A DNA stretch of 36,354 nucleotides from Gemmatimonadaceae bacterium (GTDB lineage Bacteria > Gemmatimonadota > Gemmatimonadetes > Gemmatimonadales > Gemmatimonadaceae). Numbering within the stretch: position 1 is the first letter of the stretch; each line of letters begins with the position of its first letter. The stretch spans positions 1 through 36,354 of the forward strand of contig JABFYH010000200.1 of assembly GCA_013361335.1 (NCBI GenBank). Reading direction: 5' to 3'. Of this stretch, positions 16,433 to 25,083 are shown piece after piece. A program made the translations under genes and the position numbers. The notes under the pieces were generated by a model. That model was not told the origin of the DNA. It saw only the letters and a program-made list of their open reading frames with translations, and searched no databases.

Positions 16433-16891
16433 TTACTTGCCCGTTGGCGGCGCGATCACCGGAATGGAGCCTGGACTTTCTCCCCCGCCCCGTAGCGCGG
16501 CGGTCATTCCGCCGATGCCGATGGCGGCCAGCGCGCTGGCGAATGCGGTCCGCGTTGGGGAGAATCTCCGCTCGCGGAGCGAAGACACGAGCGTATGGGG
16601 AACGACCACGTGCTCGCCCCGCCAGTCGGTTTCCGAGCCGTTGCGCGTTCGCGACACCGCCACCGCAAGCACGTGAGCGCCGGCGGAGTCGCCGAGATAA
16701 ATGCCCTCGATCGCCTCCACGGTCGGGCCAATGCGCGGTGCGAGCACGACCGCACCCGAGTCGGTGAGAGTCAGCTCGACCCGCCGTGCCGAGAGTGCGC
16801 CGGTGTCAGAGACCGGTCGATATTCGTAGCAGCCCACGGAGAGCAGCGTCGACGAGACGATCACTGGTAAGAGGGCGGGGCGGATACGCAT
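16433..16891 (-). CDS. lipoprotein of unknown function
   Basis: A 152-residue predicted lipoprotein. The signal MRIRPALLPVIVSSTLLSVGC ends in a good lipobox. The mature part starts YEYRPV, has a beta-rich middle (RVELTLTDSGAVVLAP, IEGIYLGDSAGAHVLAVAVSRT) and carries a Gly/Ala-rich helix near the C-terminus (ALAAIGIGGMTAALRGGG) that may be membrane-associated. It ends in a Pro-rich tail. No family is recognised; similar small YEYRP-type lipoproteins are a style of this lineage as far as I can recall. I placed the start at 16891 because the signal peptide begins there; an upstream in-frame ATG would run into the palindrome at 16910. Confidence 0.7.
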   Translation of the reverse strand: MRIRPALLPVIVSSTLLSVGCYEYRPVSDTGALSARRVELTLTDSGAVVLAPRIGPTVEAIEGIYLGDSAGAHVLAVAVSRTRNGSETDWRGEHVVVPHTLVSSLRERRFSPTRTAFASALAAIGIGGMTAALRGGGESPGSIPVIAPPTGK

Positions 16892-16909
16892 CCGGGCGGC
16901 GGAAGTGAA

Positions 16910-16941
16910 CCATGCCCGGTGGCCGAGGCCACCGGGCATGG
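16910..16941. terminator. near-perfect palindromic hairpin downstream of the susD-like gene
   Basis: A 15 bp inverted repeat with a two-base centre lies 9 bases past the SusD-like stop codon. The arms are CCATGCCCGGTGGCC and GGCCACCGGGCATGG. There is no T-run on either side, so it may be a factor-aided terminator, a transcript-end stabiliser, or a regulatory site for the lipoprotein gene that starts 19 bases beyond. Confidence 0.6.
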
Positions 16942-16950
16942 TCCGAGGAT

Positions 16951-18300
16951 TCATGGACACGCGTTCGGGTCGTTGGCGTTCCGGAACGACTGCAACGGCC
17001 CTTCATTTTTCAACGCCGGATCCGAATTGGTCTGGCTCTCCGTCTCTCCATACAGCAGACGGCCCGGGATGGCCGAGAACGATGGTACGGCCGGTTGCAG
17101 CGTCGGAAGACAGGTACGCTTGTAATCGTTCCACGCCTCGACGTTCTGATACAGCAGCATGTACTTCTCTTCGATGATCGAGCGCAGCGTGGCCGGCTTC
17201 GATGGCTTGCCGAGACTGGACCGCACGGCGTCGAGGTACGGCTGCGCCGCTGCGGGGCCGTTCAGCACGAAGTTGGCCTCGGCGAGGATCAATTGGTTCT
17301 CCTCCCACGTCACGATGGGCTGTGGGAAGGTGTAGGGCGAGCTGGTGCGAATGGATCCAGCGATCGGCGACACGACGTCCGGCGAGTTCGAGCGCACGTC
17401 GAAGCCGGTGTACTGCCCGTTGGCGTCCTTGCCGAAGTACTCGGCGAGCCTGGGGTCGTTGTCCGCCTTCATGAGGTCCACGAGCACCTTTCCGGCGACG
17501 AGATCGTTGCCGAAGGAGCTGAGCTGGAACTGCGCCCAGAGGTTGCGCTCCGAGGTCGGCGAATTGTGCACGGCGAGCAGGCTGTTGCTCGTGGAGCTGA
17601 TCCCCTTCTGTGCGGCCGCGAGGGCCTTCGCGTACTGGCCCGTTCCCAGCTTCTCCACCGTATGGAGATACAGGCGCGCCTTCATGGTGTTCGCGAGCTG
17701 GGTCCACTTTGTCTTGTTGCCGCCGAACAGGAAATCGGCCGCTCCCGGACCCGGGCTGGAGGCGCCGAGGTCGGTGATCGCCTTGTCGAGCAGGGTCTGC
17801 AGGGCATCGTAGATCGCCATCTGCGCGTCGAACTTCGGCGTCGGGTTCGCCCCGGCGGCGTCGCTGTAGGGGATGTCGCCCCAGATGTCGGCGCCCCAGC
17901 CGATCTGCATCGCTTCGAGCACCTCCAGGACGCCTCGATAGACCGGATCGGCGTCGGCGTCGGCGCTCGCCTCGGCGGCACGGATGGAAACGAGCCCTCC
18001 ACCGGTGTACAAGCCGTTGAAGTTGCCGTTGAAGCTCGAGTTCGAGATCACGTACTTGCCCTGCACCTCGACGAAACGGCCGGCGGTGCCCGCACACTGC
18101 TGCATCCACTGGCACACGATCATGGCGACGCCCCCCTCCTGCTGGTCCAGCATCTGCGCTTCGATGCCGGCAAGCAGCTGGTTGCGCGTGGCCGAGCTCG
18201 GGTTGTTCGGATCACGGACCGCCTTGTCTTCCGTGAGGAAGTTCTTGCAGTCGGCCGCACCCACGAGCAGGGCGAGGCCGACGATGAGGGAACGGCGCAT
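16951..18300 (-). CDS. SusD/RagB-family outer-membrane nutrient-binding lipoprotein
   Basis: A 449-residue surface lipoprotein that would form the lid of the SusC-type transporter encoded upstream and capture its substrate. The N-terminus MRRSLIVGLALLVGAADCKN is a lipoprotein signal with Cys18. Typical family stretches are NFLTEDKAVRDPNNPS, a helical TPR-like body including GWGADIWGDIPYSDA, KARLYLHTVEKLG and WEENQLILAEANFVL, and the late EEKYMLLYQNVEAWNDYKRT segment. The start at 18300 follows a GAGGA site; another ATG at 18321 overlaps the SusC stop (TAATG) and is the alternative. Length is on the short side for SusD but within the SusD-like/RagB group. The substrate (glycan or peptide) cannot be told from sequence. 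Confidence 0.93.
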   Translation of the reverse strand: MRRSLIVGLALLVGAADCKNFLTEDKAVRDPNNPSSATRNQLLAGIEAQMLDQQEGGVAMIVCQWMQQCAGTAGRFVEVQGKYVISNSSFNGNFNGLYTGGGLVSIRAAEASADADADPVYRGVLEVLEAMQIGWGADIWGDIPYSDAAGANPTPKFDAQMAIYDALQTLLDKAITDLGASSPGPGAADFLFGGNKTKWTQLANTMKARLYLHTVEKLGTGQYAKALAAAQKGISSTSNSLLAVHNSPTSERNLWAQFQLSSFGNDLVAGKVLVDLMKADNDPRLAEYFGKDANGQYTGFDVRSNSPDVVSPIAGSIRTSSPYTFPQPIVTWEENQLILAEANFVLNGPAAAQPYLDAVRSSLGKPSKPATLRSIIEEKYMLLYQNVEAWNDYKRTCLPTLQPAVPSFSAIPGRLLYGETESQTNSDPALKNEGPLQSFRNANDPNACP

Positions 18301-18320
18301 GTATGGAGTCCTCGCTCGCA

Positions 18321-21300
18321 TTAGCGGTTCAGGCCGACGGTGAAGACGAGAGAGCGCGTCTGCGGCAGGTTGAAGTAGTCGGCTCCGGTGATCCTGCTGA
18401 TCGACCCACCGAGGCTCGTCTCCGGGTCGAGACCCGTATACTTCGTCCAGGTCTTCAGGTTCCGGCCGGCGATCCGGACGTCGACGCTGCTGAGGCCGAG
18501 CGTCCGCGCGACCCACGCGCCGTCGAACGTGTACCCGGCCGAGATTTCGCGGAGCTTCACGAAGCCGGCGTCTTCGATGCACTGTTCGTCGATGCTGGTG
18601 AACGGGCAGGGCGCGATGTCGTTGCGATACCAGTTCTCACCAATCGGCACCGCGATGCCAGCGCCCGGCCCGGTGACCGGCCCCGGGTACCAGTCCGCAT
18701 CGCCGAAGACGTGCAGGTTGCCCGTGCAGTCGGTGTTTCTGGTGGCTCGGCCGGTGCAGATGGCACGATTCTGGGTGTCGCCGTGGGTGCCGTAGCTCCA
18801 GAGCGCGCCCTTGGTGCCGTTGTGCACCTGGCCGCCCTTGCGGATGTCGAGCAGTCCGGAGAGCGACAGCTTCTTGTACCGGTACCCGGTGCGCACGTTG
18901 CCCGTCCACTTGGGCGTCGGATCGCCCAGGACGCGCAGGTCGAGGGTCTCGCCGCAGGGGCGTCCCGCGTCCGTCGAGCAGTTCGTGCCGTCATCGATGT
19001 ACAGGGTGCCCGTCGGCTTGCCCGCGCAGGCGGCATCGAGAACCCCGGCCGGTAGCTCGGCCGGATTGCTCAGTCCGCAGCGGATCATCCCCAGCCCGAA
19101 GAAGACACCGAGCGGCGAGCCCTTCTTCGCCACGTTGCCCACGGTGCTCGCGTCGAGATAGAGGAAGTCGGCTCCGGAGATGTCGGTCACCAGCGACTGC
19201 GTGCGCGACCAGCCGAGACCGATGTCCCATGCCTGCGTCTGCGTGGTGAACGGGCGCAGGTTGAGCGAGAACTCGGTGCCGGAATTCTCGATCGTGGCCC
19301 CGTTCTTCACCTCGCTCGAGAAGCCCGACGAGGGAGAGGTCGGCGTGACGAGAATGACGTCGGAGCTGTGCTGCTTGTAGAAGGTGGCGCTGAAGTCCGC
19401 TCTGTCCTTGAGGAAACCGATGTCGAAGCCACCTTCCAGCTCGTTCGTGCGCTCGGGGCGCAGTGACGTGGCCGGCTTCGTCGTGGTGAAAAAGAGGCCG
19501 CCGCGGCCGCTCTGGGTCGGGGTGAGGCCTGTCCCCTGGGAGATGCCGCTCGTCGTCCCGGTGGCATTGTACGTCGGCGATGTGAGGTACGGCGCCGGCT
19601 CCTGCCCCGCCTGCCCATACGACAGCCGGACCTTGCCGAACGTCAGCATGCTTCCCGGGTTCACGAGGTTCGTGAAGGTCCATGCCGCGCTGCCCTTCGG
19701 GAACCAGTTGCGCGCGTTCTCCTTGCCGAACGTGGAGGAGCCGTCGTTGCGCAATGCCGCCGTGAGGAACAGCTGCTGATACAGGTCGATGCTCAGCTGG
19801 CCGAAGTACGCCTCGTCGTGAATGACGGTCTGATAGTCGCTCGCCGGGTCGCGGGCAAGCGTGTTGGAGATGCTCGTGAGGCCCGGCACCACCATCTGGC
19901 GGCCGACCACCGAGAACGTGCGGAAATTGCGCGCGTTGAGGTTCTGCCCCAGCGTGAAGGTGCCGCTGAAGTTGTCGCTCACGTGGTAGCGCGCCGTTCC
20001 CGTCAGGTTATGGTCGAGCGTGTAGTTGACGATCTTTCCCTCGGTGATGCGGCCACCCGCCGCCACGTCCGAGCACTCCTGCGGGCAGACCTCGAGACGC
20101 TCGTCGTTGGAGTAGTCGGCGCCCAGCGTGTAGTTGAACTTCAGCCAGCTGTTGGCGAGCCAATCGGCGTTGACGTTGCCAAAGGTGCGCGACGTGTTCG
20201 CCTGGTTCAGCTCCTCGTAGAGCGAGTAGACCGGGTTGTTGAAGCCGCGCGCCTGCCCCACCGTGGTGATGTCGGGGAACGGAAGCCGGTAGGATCGGTG
20301 CAGGCCGGAGTTCGGGTCGAGATACGGGAAGTTGTTGAAGTCCGGCGGGGTGCGGAGCAGGCCGAGGAGCAGGCCGTTCACGTTGTTGCCGCGCTGCGTG
20401 AAGTGTCCGCGCGTGTCCGCGTAGGCGAAGTTGCCGCCCACGGTGAACGTCTCGGCAAGCTTGTGCGACGCGTTGAGGCGCGCGGTCGATCGGTCGTAAT
20501 AGTTGTTCGGCCCGATGAACACGCCCTGATTCCTGTTCAAGTTGCCCGAGAGATAGAACGTCGTGCGTTCATTGCCGCCCGACATGGACAGCACGTTGTC
20601 GTTCTGGTGTCCCGTGCGGAACGCCTCGGAGGCATGATCGAACGGCGTGACCGTCAGCCGGGGGCCCCAGGTGCGGTTGCATGGTCCGCCCGGTGCGACG
20701 CCGGTCCGGGCAGCGCAGGAGGCGGACAGCACGTTCGCCCGTCCCTGACCGAACGCCGTTTGCAGCGGGTACTTGCGGGTGACGTCATCGTTGGTGACGG
20801 ACGACCGGAGGGAGTACTTGGTGGCCCCGGCGCGCCCGCGCTTCGTCGTGATGAGCACGACGCCGTTCGCCGCGCGCGATCCGTAGATCGCGCCAGCCGC
20901 CGCGCCCTTGAGGATCTCCACGGACTCGATGTCGTCCGGATTGATGTCCGACATGCGATTGGGCTGCGATGTCCCCTCGATCTCGCCGCCGTTGTCCTGG
21001 CCGCCCTGTCCCGTCCCGCCGGCATCGACCGGGTTGAAGTTCGTCGTCGAATAGCTGCCGTTGTCCAGCGGCACTCCGTCGACGACGAACAGCGGCTGCG
21101 CCGAGCCCTGGATGGTACGCAGGCCACGGATCTTGATGCTGGACGACGCGCCCGGGTCGCCCGACGACGAAGTCACATCGACGCCGGGCGCCTTGGCGGC
21201 GAGCGCCTGCACGACGTTGCTCTCGTTCGCCTTCACGATGAGATCCGCCGGCACGGTGTTGCGCACGCTGCCGAGCTTCTCGACCTCGGTGGCGGTCCCC

Positions 21301-21665
21301 GCGCCGGTGATGACCACCTCGCCGAGCTGCAACGGATTCGTCTCGAGCGCGAAGTCCTGCGTGATCGCGCCCGGATTGAGGGTGATGCGGACGCTGCGCG
21401 GCTTGTACCCGACACGGCGGGCCGCGAGGACCACGCTCTGCCGCGTGACGCGGGCGCCGGGCACCACGATGGCATACCGGCCATCGTCGCGGGACTGCGC
21501 GCCGACGCCGAGCTCGGCGATCGACACGGTTACGGCACCGAGCGGCGTGCCGCCCTCGCCGGTGATACGGCCCGTGATCGTCGCCGCCTCCTGTGCGGCG
21601 GCGATGGCGGGGAGCAGCGCGAGCGCCGCGAGGGGAACCAGAGTCGTGCGGAACAGCTGTCGCAT
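18321..21665 (-). CDS. SusC/RagA-family TonB-linked outer-membrane protein
   Basis: A 1114-residue TonB-dependent transporter. It has a signal peptide (MRQLFRTTLVPLAALALLPAIAAAQ), a carboxypeptidase-D-like N-terminal domain (TITGRITGEGGTPLGAVTVS, through ALETNPLQLGEVVITG), a plug domain (AKAPGVDVTSSSGDPGASSS, SIKIRGLRT, FVVDGVPLDN, ESVEILKGAAAGAIYGSRAA), and a large 22-strand-type barrel. An excellent GGAGGAGGT ribosome site precedes the ATG at 21665. It forms an operon with the SusD-like gene. No anti-sigma/ECF sigma pair lies next to it, unlike many Bacteroidota systems. No CAZyme is encoded in the window. Peptidase genes lie nearby on the same strand, which would fit peptide uptake, but that link is weak. 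Confidence 0.95.
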   Translation of the reverse strand: MRQLFRTTLVPLAALALLPAIAAAQEAATITGRITGEGGTPLGAVTVSIAELGVGAQSRDDGRYAIVVPGARVTRQSVVLAARRVGYKPRSVRITLNPGAITQDFALETNPLQLGEVVITGAGTATEVEKLGSVRNTVPADLIVKANESNVVQALAAKAPGVDVTSSSGDPGASSSIKIRGLRTIQGSAQPLFVVDGVPLDNGSYSTTNFNPVDAGGTGQGGQDNGGEIEGTSQPNRMSDINPDDIESVEILKGAAAGAIYGSRAANGVVLITTKRGRAGATKYSLRSSVTNDDVTRKYPLQTAFGQGRANVLSASCAARTGVAPGGPCNRTWGPRLTVTPFDHASEAFRTGHQNDNVLSMSGGNERTTFYLSGNLNRNQGVFIGPNNYYDRSTARLNASHKLAETFTVGGNFAYADTRGHFTQRGNNVNGLLLGLLRTPPDFNNFPYLDPNSGLHRSYRLPFPDITTVGQARGFNNPVYSLYEELNQANTSRTFGNVNADWLANSWLKFNYTLGADYSNDERLEVCPQECSDVAAGGRITEGKIVNYTLDHNLTGTARYHVSDNFSGTFTLGQNLNARNFRTFSVVGRQMVVPGLTSISNTLARDPASDYQTVIHDEAYFGQLSIDLYQQLFLTAALRNDGSSTFGKENARNWFPKGSAAWTFTNLVNPGSMLTFGKVRLSYGQAGQEPAPYLTSPTYNATGTTSGISQGTGLTPTQSGRGGLFFTTTKPATSLRPERTNELEGGFDIGFLKDRADFSATFYKQHSSDVILVTPTSPSSGFSSEVKNGATIENSGTEFSLNLRPFTTQTQAWDIGLGWSRTQSLVTDISGADFLYLDASTVGNVAKKGSPLGVFFGLGMIRCGLSNPAELPAGVLDAACAGKPTGTLYIDDGTNCSTDAGRPCGETLDLRVLGDPTPKWTGNVRTGYRYKKLSLSGLLDIRKGGQVHNGTKGALWSYGTHGDTQNRAICTGRATRNTDCTGNLHVFGDADWYPGPVTGPGAGIAVPIGENWYRNDIAPCPFTSIDEQCIEDAGFVKLREISAGYTFDGAWVARTLGLSSVDVRIAGRNLKTWTKYTGLDPETSLGGSISRITGADYFNLPQTRSLVFTVGLNR

Positions 21666-22508
21666 ACCTCCTCCAATCAGTGCGTGGGGTGGAGAGGTCG
21701 AGCCTTGAACCGGAATTCTTGCCGCTACTCGCTGCCGCGCGTGCGCTCGCTTGTCGTCCGAACTGGCAGCATACCGCGAATGGAATCGCACCAGGCAGAG
21801 GGTCGCCAGGTGGCGCGGAGAGGGACCGTTTGACGGCGGGCGCTACGATACGGGCGAGGGCGGACCGTGTCAAATGCGCCCGCGAGCGCCTGTCGTGAGA
21901 CACCCGCGCTCTCTGGCCGGCGTCACAATGCCGCGAACCGGGCGTGTCCACGCGGCCCCGCCGACGCGTCGTTCGGAGCAGATGTTTAGGCACGGCAACA
22001 TGGTGGGCAAAACGGCCCGTCGCGGAGGGACTCGCGCGGTCGTCATCGGCCGCGCACATTTCCCGGGATGCACGGGTAGCCGCGATGCCGCGGCCCCCCT
22101 CGAGCCATCGGCACGCCGCCGCGGCTCGCCGTGCACGGTGCACGCGCAGTCCGTGCACGTGACGAGAGCGCGACTCGCGGGGTTTCGAAGGAGACGTACT
22201 GCGCCGGCCGTCCGCGCCGCGGGCCCGGCGCGTCGGCGCCGTAGGAAGACTCCCGCCTGGTGCCTCCCGTGGCGGTCGTCTTGCAGAAGGGAATGCGACA
22301 CCGAGGACAACCGGCGGCAACCCGGCAGCACCGGCGATCGAAGAATTTGCCTCTGCCGGTAGAATCTGTAGCAATTCGCGCTATATTCTGCTTCCGCGGC
22401 ACGGGGTGTGCCAGTTCCCGAGCCCGGTAGAATGCGACGACTCTCGTCGCACCCGCAACCTCGCCCGCGGGGAACTAGACAACAGGGCGACGGCGACGGA
22501 GGACAAGG
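21666..22508. other. 840 bp non-coding stretch between divergent envelope genes
   Basis: No reading frame here looks like a real protein: translations are Arg/Pro-rich and patternless. The half near susC is its leader. GTGCAC motifs cluster at 22131-22158. The part from about 22340 to 22400 is richer in A and T and carries TATATT (22382-22387), a possible -10 for the plus-strand barrel gene. The 10-mer CCGGTAGAAT occurs at 22356-22365 and again at 22424-22433, on either side of it. I see no tRNA, rRNA or riboswitch. Confidence 0.5.
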
Positions 22509-23315
22509 ATGAAGACTCGGAACTCAGTGTTGTACGCACTCGGCCTCGCAGCCGCCATTTCGTTTGGTGCTTCCATGACGGCGGACGCTCAGGCCAGGAC
22601 CAAGACCCCCAGACGGCGTGCCCGTCCCGCCCAGCGCATCCCCGTGCGCAAGGACGTGCCCCAGCCGGCGAAGACGGACACCGTCATCGTCACCCGCGTC
22701 GACACCGTGACGGTGCGTCGCGTCGATACCCTCACGGGGCCCACGGTGATGCGGTATGACACCGTGACCCGCATGGTGTATCCGCCGCTCCAGCGGCTGC
22801 CTGGCCTGTTCTTCGGAATCGGCGCCGGCTCGACCATCCCGATGAACAACATTCGCGCGCTCGTGAAGGACAGCTGGGGCTTCCAGGGCCAGGTCGGGTT
22901 CTTCCCGATGAACAGCCCGCTGGGCCTCCGCGCCGACGCCACCTTCGGGCAGCTGCACGCCCGTGAGACCGATTGCCCGACCTGCAAGAGCGCCAAGCTG
23001 TGGTCGGTCGGTGGTGACGTGATCCTCCGCATGCCCCTCGATCGGACGAGCAAGCTGAACCCGGTGCTCTACATCTTCGGCGGCGGCGGCTACGCGAAGT
23101 TCAGCGACGTCGATCCGCGGTACACCGCGTTCTTCAAGTCCACGAAGGAGCCGGTGTGGAACAACGAGGGCAAGTTCTACTATGACGTCGGCCCGGGCGT
23201 CGACTTCAACGTCGGCGGCCTGCACCTCTACGCCGAGGGCAAGTACTACACGATCCTGACCGACCGCAAGAACGTGCACGTCTTCCCCGTGTACGGCGGC
23301 ATCAAGTTCTACTAG
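22509..23315 (+). CDS. outer-membrane beta-barrel protein with DTV-repeat linker
   Basis: A 268-residue secreted protein. After a signal peptide ending TADAQA comes an Arg/Pro-rich basic stretch. Then follows a linker of DTV units (TDTVIVTRVDTVTVRRVDTL, then RYDTVTRM; residues about 55-90). The rest is a small OmpA/OmpX-like barrel rich in alternating aromatic and glycine residues, such as GLFFGIGAGSTIPMNN, VLYIFGGGGYAKFSDV and LYAEGKYYTI, ending in the strand YGGIKFY with a terminal aromatic as in BAM substrates. CPTC is a possible disulfide loop. The ribosome site GGAGG lies just before the ATG. It is probably a structural or porin-like envelope protein. The gene has its own terminator at 23352. 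Confidence 0.82.
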   Translation: MKTRNSVLYALGLAAAISFGASMTADAQARTKTPRRRARPAQRIPVRKDVPQPAKTDTVIVTRVDTVTVRRVDTLTGPTVMRYDTVTRMVYPPLQRLPGLFFGIGAGSTIPMNNIRALVKDSWGFQGQVGFFPMNSPLGLRADATFGQLHARETDCPTCKSAKLWSVGGDVILRMPLDRTSKLNPVLYIFGGGGYAKFSDVDPRYTAFFKSTKEPVWNNEGKFYYDVGPGVDFNVGGLHLYAEGKYYTILTDRKNVHVFPVYGGIKFY

Positions 23316-23351
23316 TCGTCGCGGTCGTCGCTCCTGCTGTCGCATCTCGAG

Positions 23352-23393
23352 CTGCGGAGGGCGTGAACCTTCACGTCCTCCGCAGTGTAGTTT
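23352..23393 (+). terminator. intrinsic terminator of the barrel gene
   Basis: CTGCGGAGG (23352-23360) pairs with CCTCCGCAG (23377-23385), and the stem continues inward as CGTGAA/TTCACG with one G-U pair and a two-base centre. A T-containing tail (TGTAGTTT) follows. It ends 7 bases before the next gene's start codon, so the next gene needs a promoter inside or beyond this hairpin, or read-through. Confidence 0.75.
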
Positions 23394-23400
23394 CCAGACC

Positions 23401-24339
23401 ATGCCGCGCCATCGCCTCTCCAGCATTCGGCTGAGCCTGCTTCTGCTCGCCCTCTCGGCTTCTGTCGCGTCCGCTCAACGCACGCCGACGGCCGCCGACA
23501 CCCTCGCCGTCACCCGTACCGATTCGACCCGCGCGACCGGCGGGGGGTGGCTCGTCGCCCTCCTCAAGAAGATCGCGCGACGCAGCGACGACAGCGTGAT
23601 GGTGGCTGCCACTACCACCACCGAAAGCGACGGCACCATCGCCGACGACGCCGCGGCCACCGCCACTCGGCGCGTCTTCAGCTCGCGGAAGGACAGCCTG
23701 GCCTACGAGTCGGCGCGCACCGCGGCCGACCGCGCGAACGGCTACCGCCTCGTCGTCGACATCTTCGCGCACCAGCTCTACGTCATCGACCGCGAGGATA
23801 CCCTCTACACCGCGCCCGTCGCGACGGCGATGAACGCGACGCTGAGCTACGGCGGCAAGTCGTGGCGCTTCGAGACCCCGCGCGGCGTGCGGAAGGTGCT
23901 CTCGAAGGACAAGGACCCGATCTGGACACCCCCCGAATGGCACTACGCCGAGGTCGCGCTCGAGCACCAGCTCAAGCTGCGTCAGCTGCAGCGCGGCCAG
24001 ACGGTCCGTCTCAGCGACGGCACGAAGCTGACGACCCGGGGGGACGAGGTGGGCATCATCTCGCCCGGCGAGAAGGAGTTCGTTCCCCTCGTGCTCGACG
24101 AGCACGTGGTGTTCGACAACACGCTCTTCATCCCCCCGGCGGGCACGAAGCATCGGAGCATCCAGGGCGAGCTGGGACACTTCCGGCTGGCACTGGGTGA
24201 CGGCTACCAGCTCCACGGCACGCCCTACTCCAACTCGATCGGGGCCGCGGTCACGCATGGCTGCATCCGCCTGCGCGACGAAGACATCGAGTGGCTGTAC
24301 GACAACGTGCCGGTGGGCGCGCGCGTCTATCTCTACTGA
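23401..24339 (+). CDS. L,D-transpeptidase (YkuD domain), secreted
   Basis: A 312-residue exported enzyme that would form 3-3 peptidoglycan cross-links or attach proteins to peptidoglycan. It has a signal peptide (residues 1-26, ending SASVASAQ), a long low-complexity Thr/Ala/Asp-rich linker (27-110), then a YkuD domain. That domain begins NGYRLVVDIFAHQLYVID and ends with YQLHGTPYSNSIGAAVTHGC, placing the catalytic His and Cys at 286 and 288 in the canonical HGC(I/V)RL motif. The insert between about residues 150 and 250 is longer than in minimal YkuD domains. The gene begins directly after the barrel-gene terminator and converges with a DinB-fold gene across a palindromic terminator. Confidence 0.93.
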   Translation: MPRHRLSSIRLSLLLLALSASVASAQRTPTAADTLAVTRTDSTRATGGGWLVALLKKIARRSDDSVMVAATTTTESDGTIADDAAATATRRVFSSRKDSLAYESARTAADRANGYRLVVDIFAHQLYVIDREDTLYTAPVATAMNATLSYGGKSWRFETPRGVRKVLSKDKDPIWTPPEWHYAEVALEHQLKLRQLQRGQTVRLSDGTKLTTRGDEVGIISPGEKEFVPLVLDEHVVFDNTLFIPPAGTKHRSIQGELGHFRLALGDGYQLHGTPYSNSIGAAVTHGCIRLRDEDIEWLYDNVPVGARVYLY

Positions 24340-24356
24340 CAAATACTGTGAACGCG

Positions 24357-24475
24357 GTGAACCGTGAACGGTGAACCGTAAGAGCGTTTAGGTCCGAGAG
24401 GCGGAGGGGCACACTGGACTGAGTCCAGTGTGCCCCTTCGTCGTTACGGATCACGGTTCACCGTTCACGGTTCAC
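24357..24475. repeat. nested inverted repeat with 7 bp tandem arms around a terminator
   Basis: The outer arms (24357-24379 and 24453-24475) are perfect 23 bp inverted copies made of GTGAACC or GTGAACG units, period 7. They surround the strong terminator palindrome at 24402-24440. The right arm also supplies the final codons and stop of the DinB-fold gene. The design matches the elements at 2675, 31711 and 35588. Confidence 0.8.
24402..24440. terminator. bidirectional terminator between convergent genes
   Basis: The perfect arms GGGGCACACTGGACT (24406-24420) and its reverse complement (24422-24436) share a single central base, and further pairs extend the stem to about 19 bp. Short T or A stretches flank it. 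It separates the L,D-transpeptidase and DinB-fold genes. Confidence 0.85.
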
Positions 24476-24988
24476 GTTCGACCAGCGCGGAATCGCGAGC
24501 CCGCCCGCGTCTTCGTAGAACTGGATGTGACCCGGCGCGAGCTGCTTGGTGAGCAGAATGATCTGCCCCGTATGCAGCGCGAAGTGCTCGACGACGTGAT
24601 AGACCGCGTCGAACACGGAGACGTCGCGACCCTGGATGGTGCGGCGTTCCCCGAGCGTGGCGGGGGTGAGCGCCGCGATCACCGCGTCGGCCTCGTCGAG
24701 CGTGGCGCGCAGGCTCCCGAACAGCGTGTCCGCCGCGGCCCCCTCCCGGGCGGCGAACTCCGCGCTGCGATAGCGGGCGTCGGGCGCGCCGCCGACGGCG
24801 CTCACGATCCACTGGCGCACGTTTCCCTCGAGGTGCACCAGCAGGTTCCCGATGCTGTTCGAGCGCTCGTCGGCACGGGTCCAGAGCGCCGCCGCAGGAA
24901 GCGCCTCGAGACAGTGGCGGATCTTCGTGGGATACTCGAACGCCAGATAATGGCGCGATCGCTCGAGAAACGATGTGGTGAGGTCCAT
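24458..24988 (-). CDS. DinB-fold four-helix protein
   Basis: A 176-residue protein of the DinB/YfiT-like four-helix-bundle superfamily, whose members often bind a metal through three histidines and include thiol-dependent transferases. Visible helices carry NSIGNLLVHLEGNVRQWIVS and VFDAVYHVVEHFALHTGQII. His residues in LLVHLEGN and in VVEHFALH are the likely metal ligands. Biological role unknown; many bacteria carry several copies. The last residues (VNRER and stop) are encoded inside a tandem repeat arm, so the C-terminus may have been created or altered by the repeat. The ATG at 24988 is preceded by a weak ribosome site. Confidence 0.86.
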   Translation of the reverse strand: MDLTTSFLERSRHYLAFEYPTKIRHCLEALPAAALWTRADERSNSIGNLLVHLEGNVRQWIVSAVGGAPDARYRSAEFAAREGAAADTLFGSLRATLDEADAVIAALTPATLGERRTIQGRDVSVFDAVYHVVEHFALHTGQIILLTKQLAPGHIQFYEDAGGLAIPRWSNVNRER

Positions 24989-25083
24989 GGCGACGGTGGC
25001 TGACGTCGCCGGAAGCTATCACCGACCCACGCGGCGTGGCGACGGGCGCGACACGGGCGCGGCCCCGCCACCAGCCGGTGAGC

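Noticed and set aside
16910-16941. An insertion-sequence end or attachment site suggested by the perfect inverted repeat.
   Set aside because: There is no transposase, no second copy in the window and no target duplication. A transcript-end hairpin past the SusD-like gene is the simpler reading.
16951-21665. A complete polysaccharide utilisation locus.
   Set aside because: Only the SusC/SusD pair is present. No glycoside hydrolase, sulfatase or hybrid sensor lies in the window, so the substrate cannot be called.
21751-22362. A 203-codon plus-strand frame in the susC upstream gap.
   Set aside because: It has no ribosome site, an Arg/Pro/Ala-rich patternless product and no hydrophobic or conserved segments. 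I treat the stretch as non-coding.
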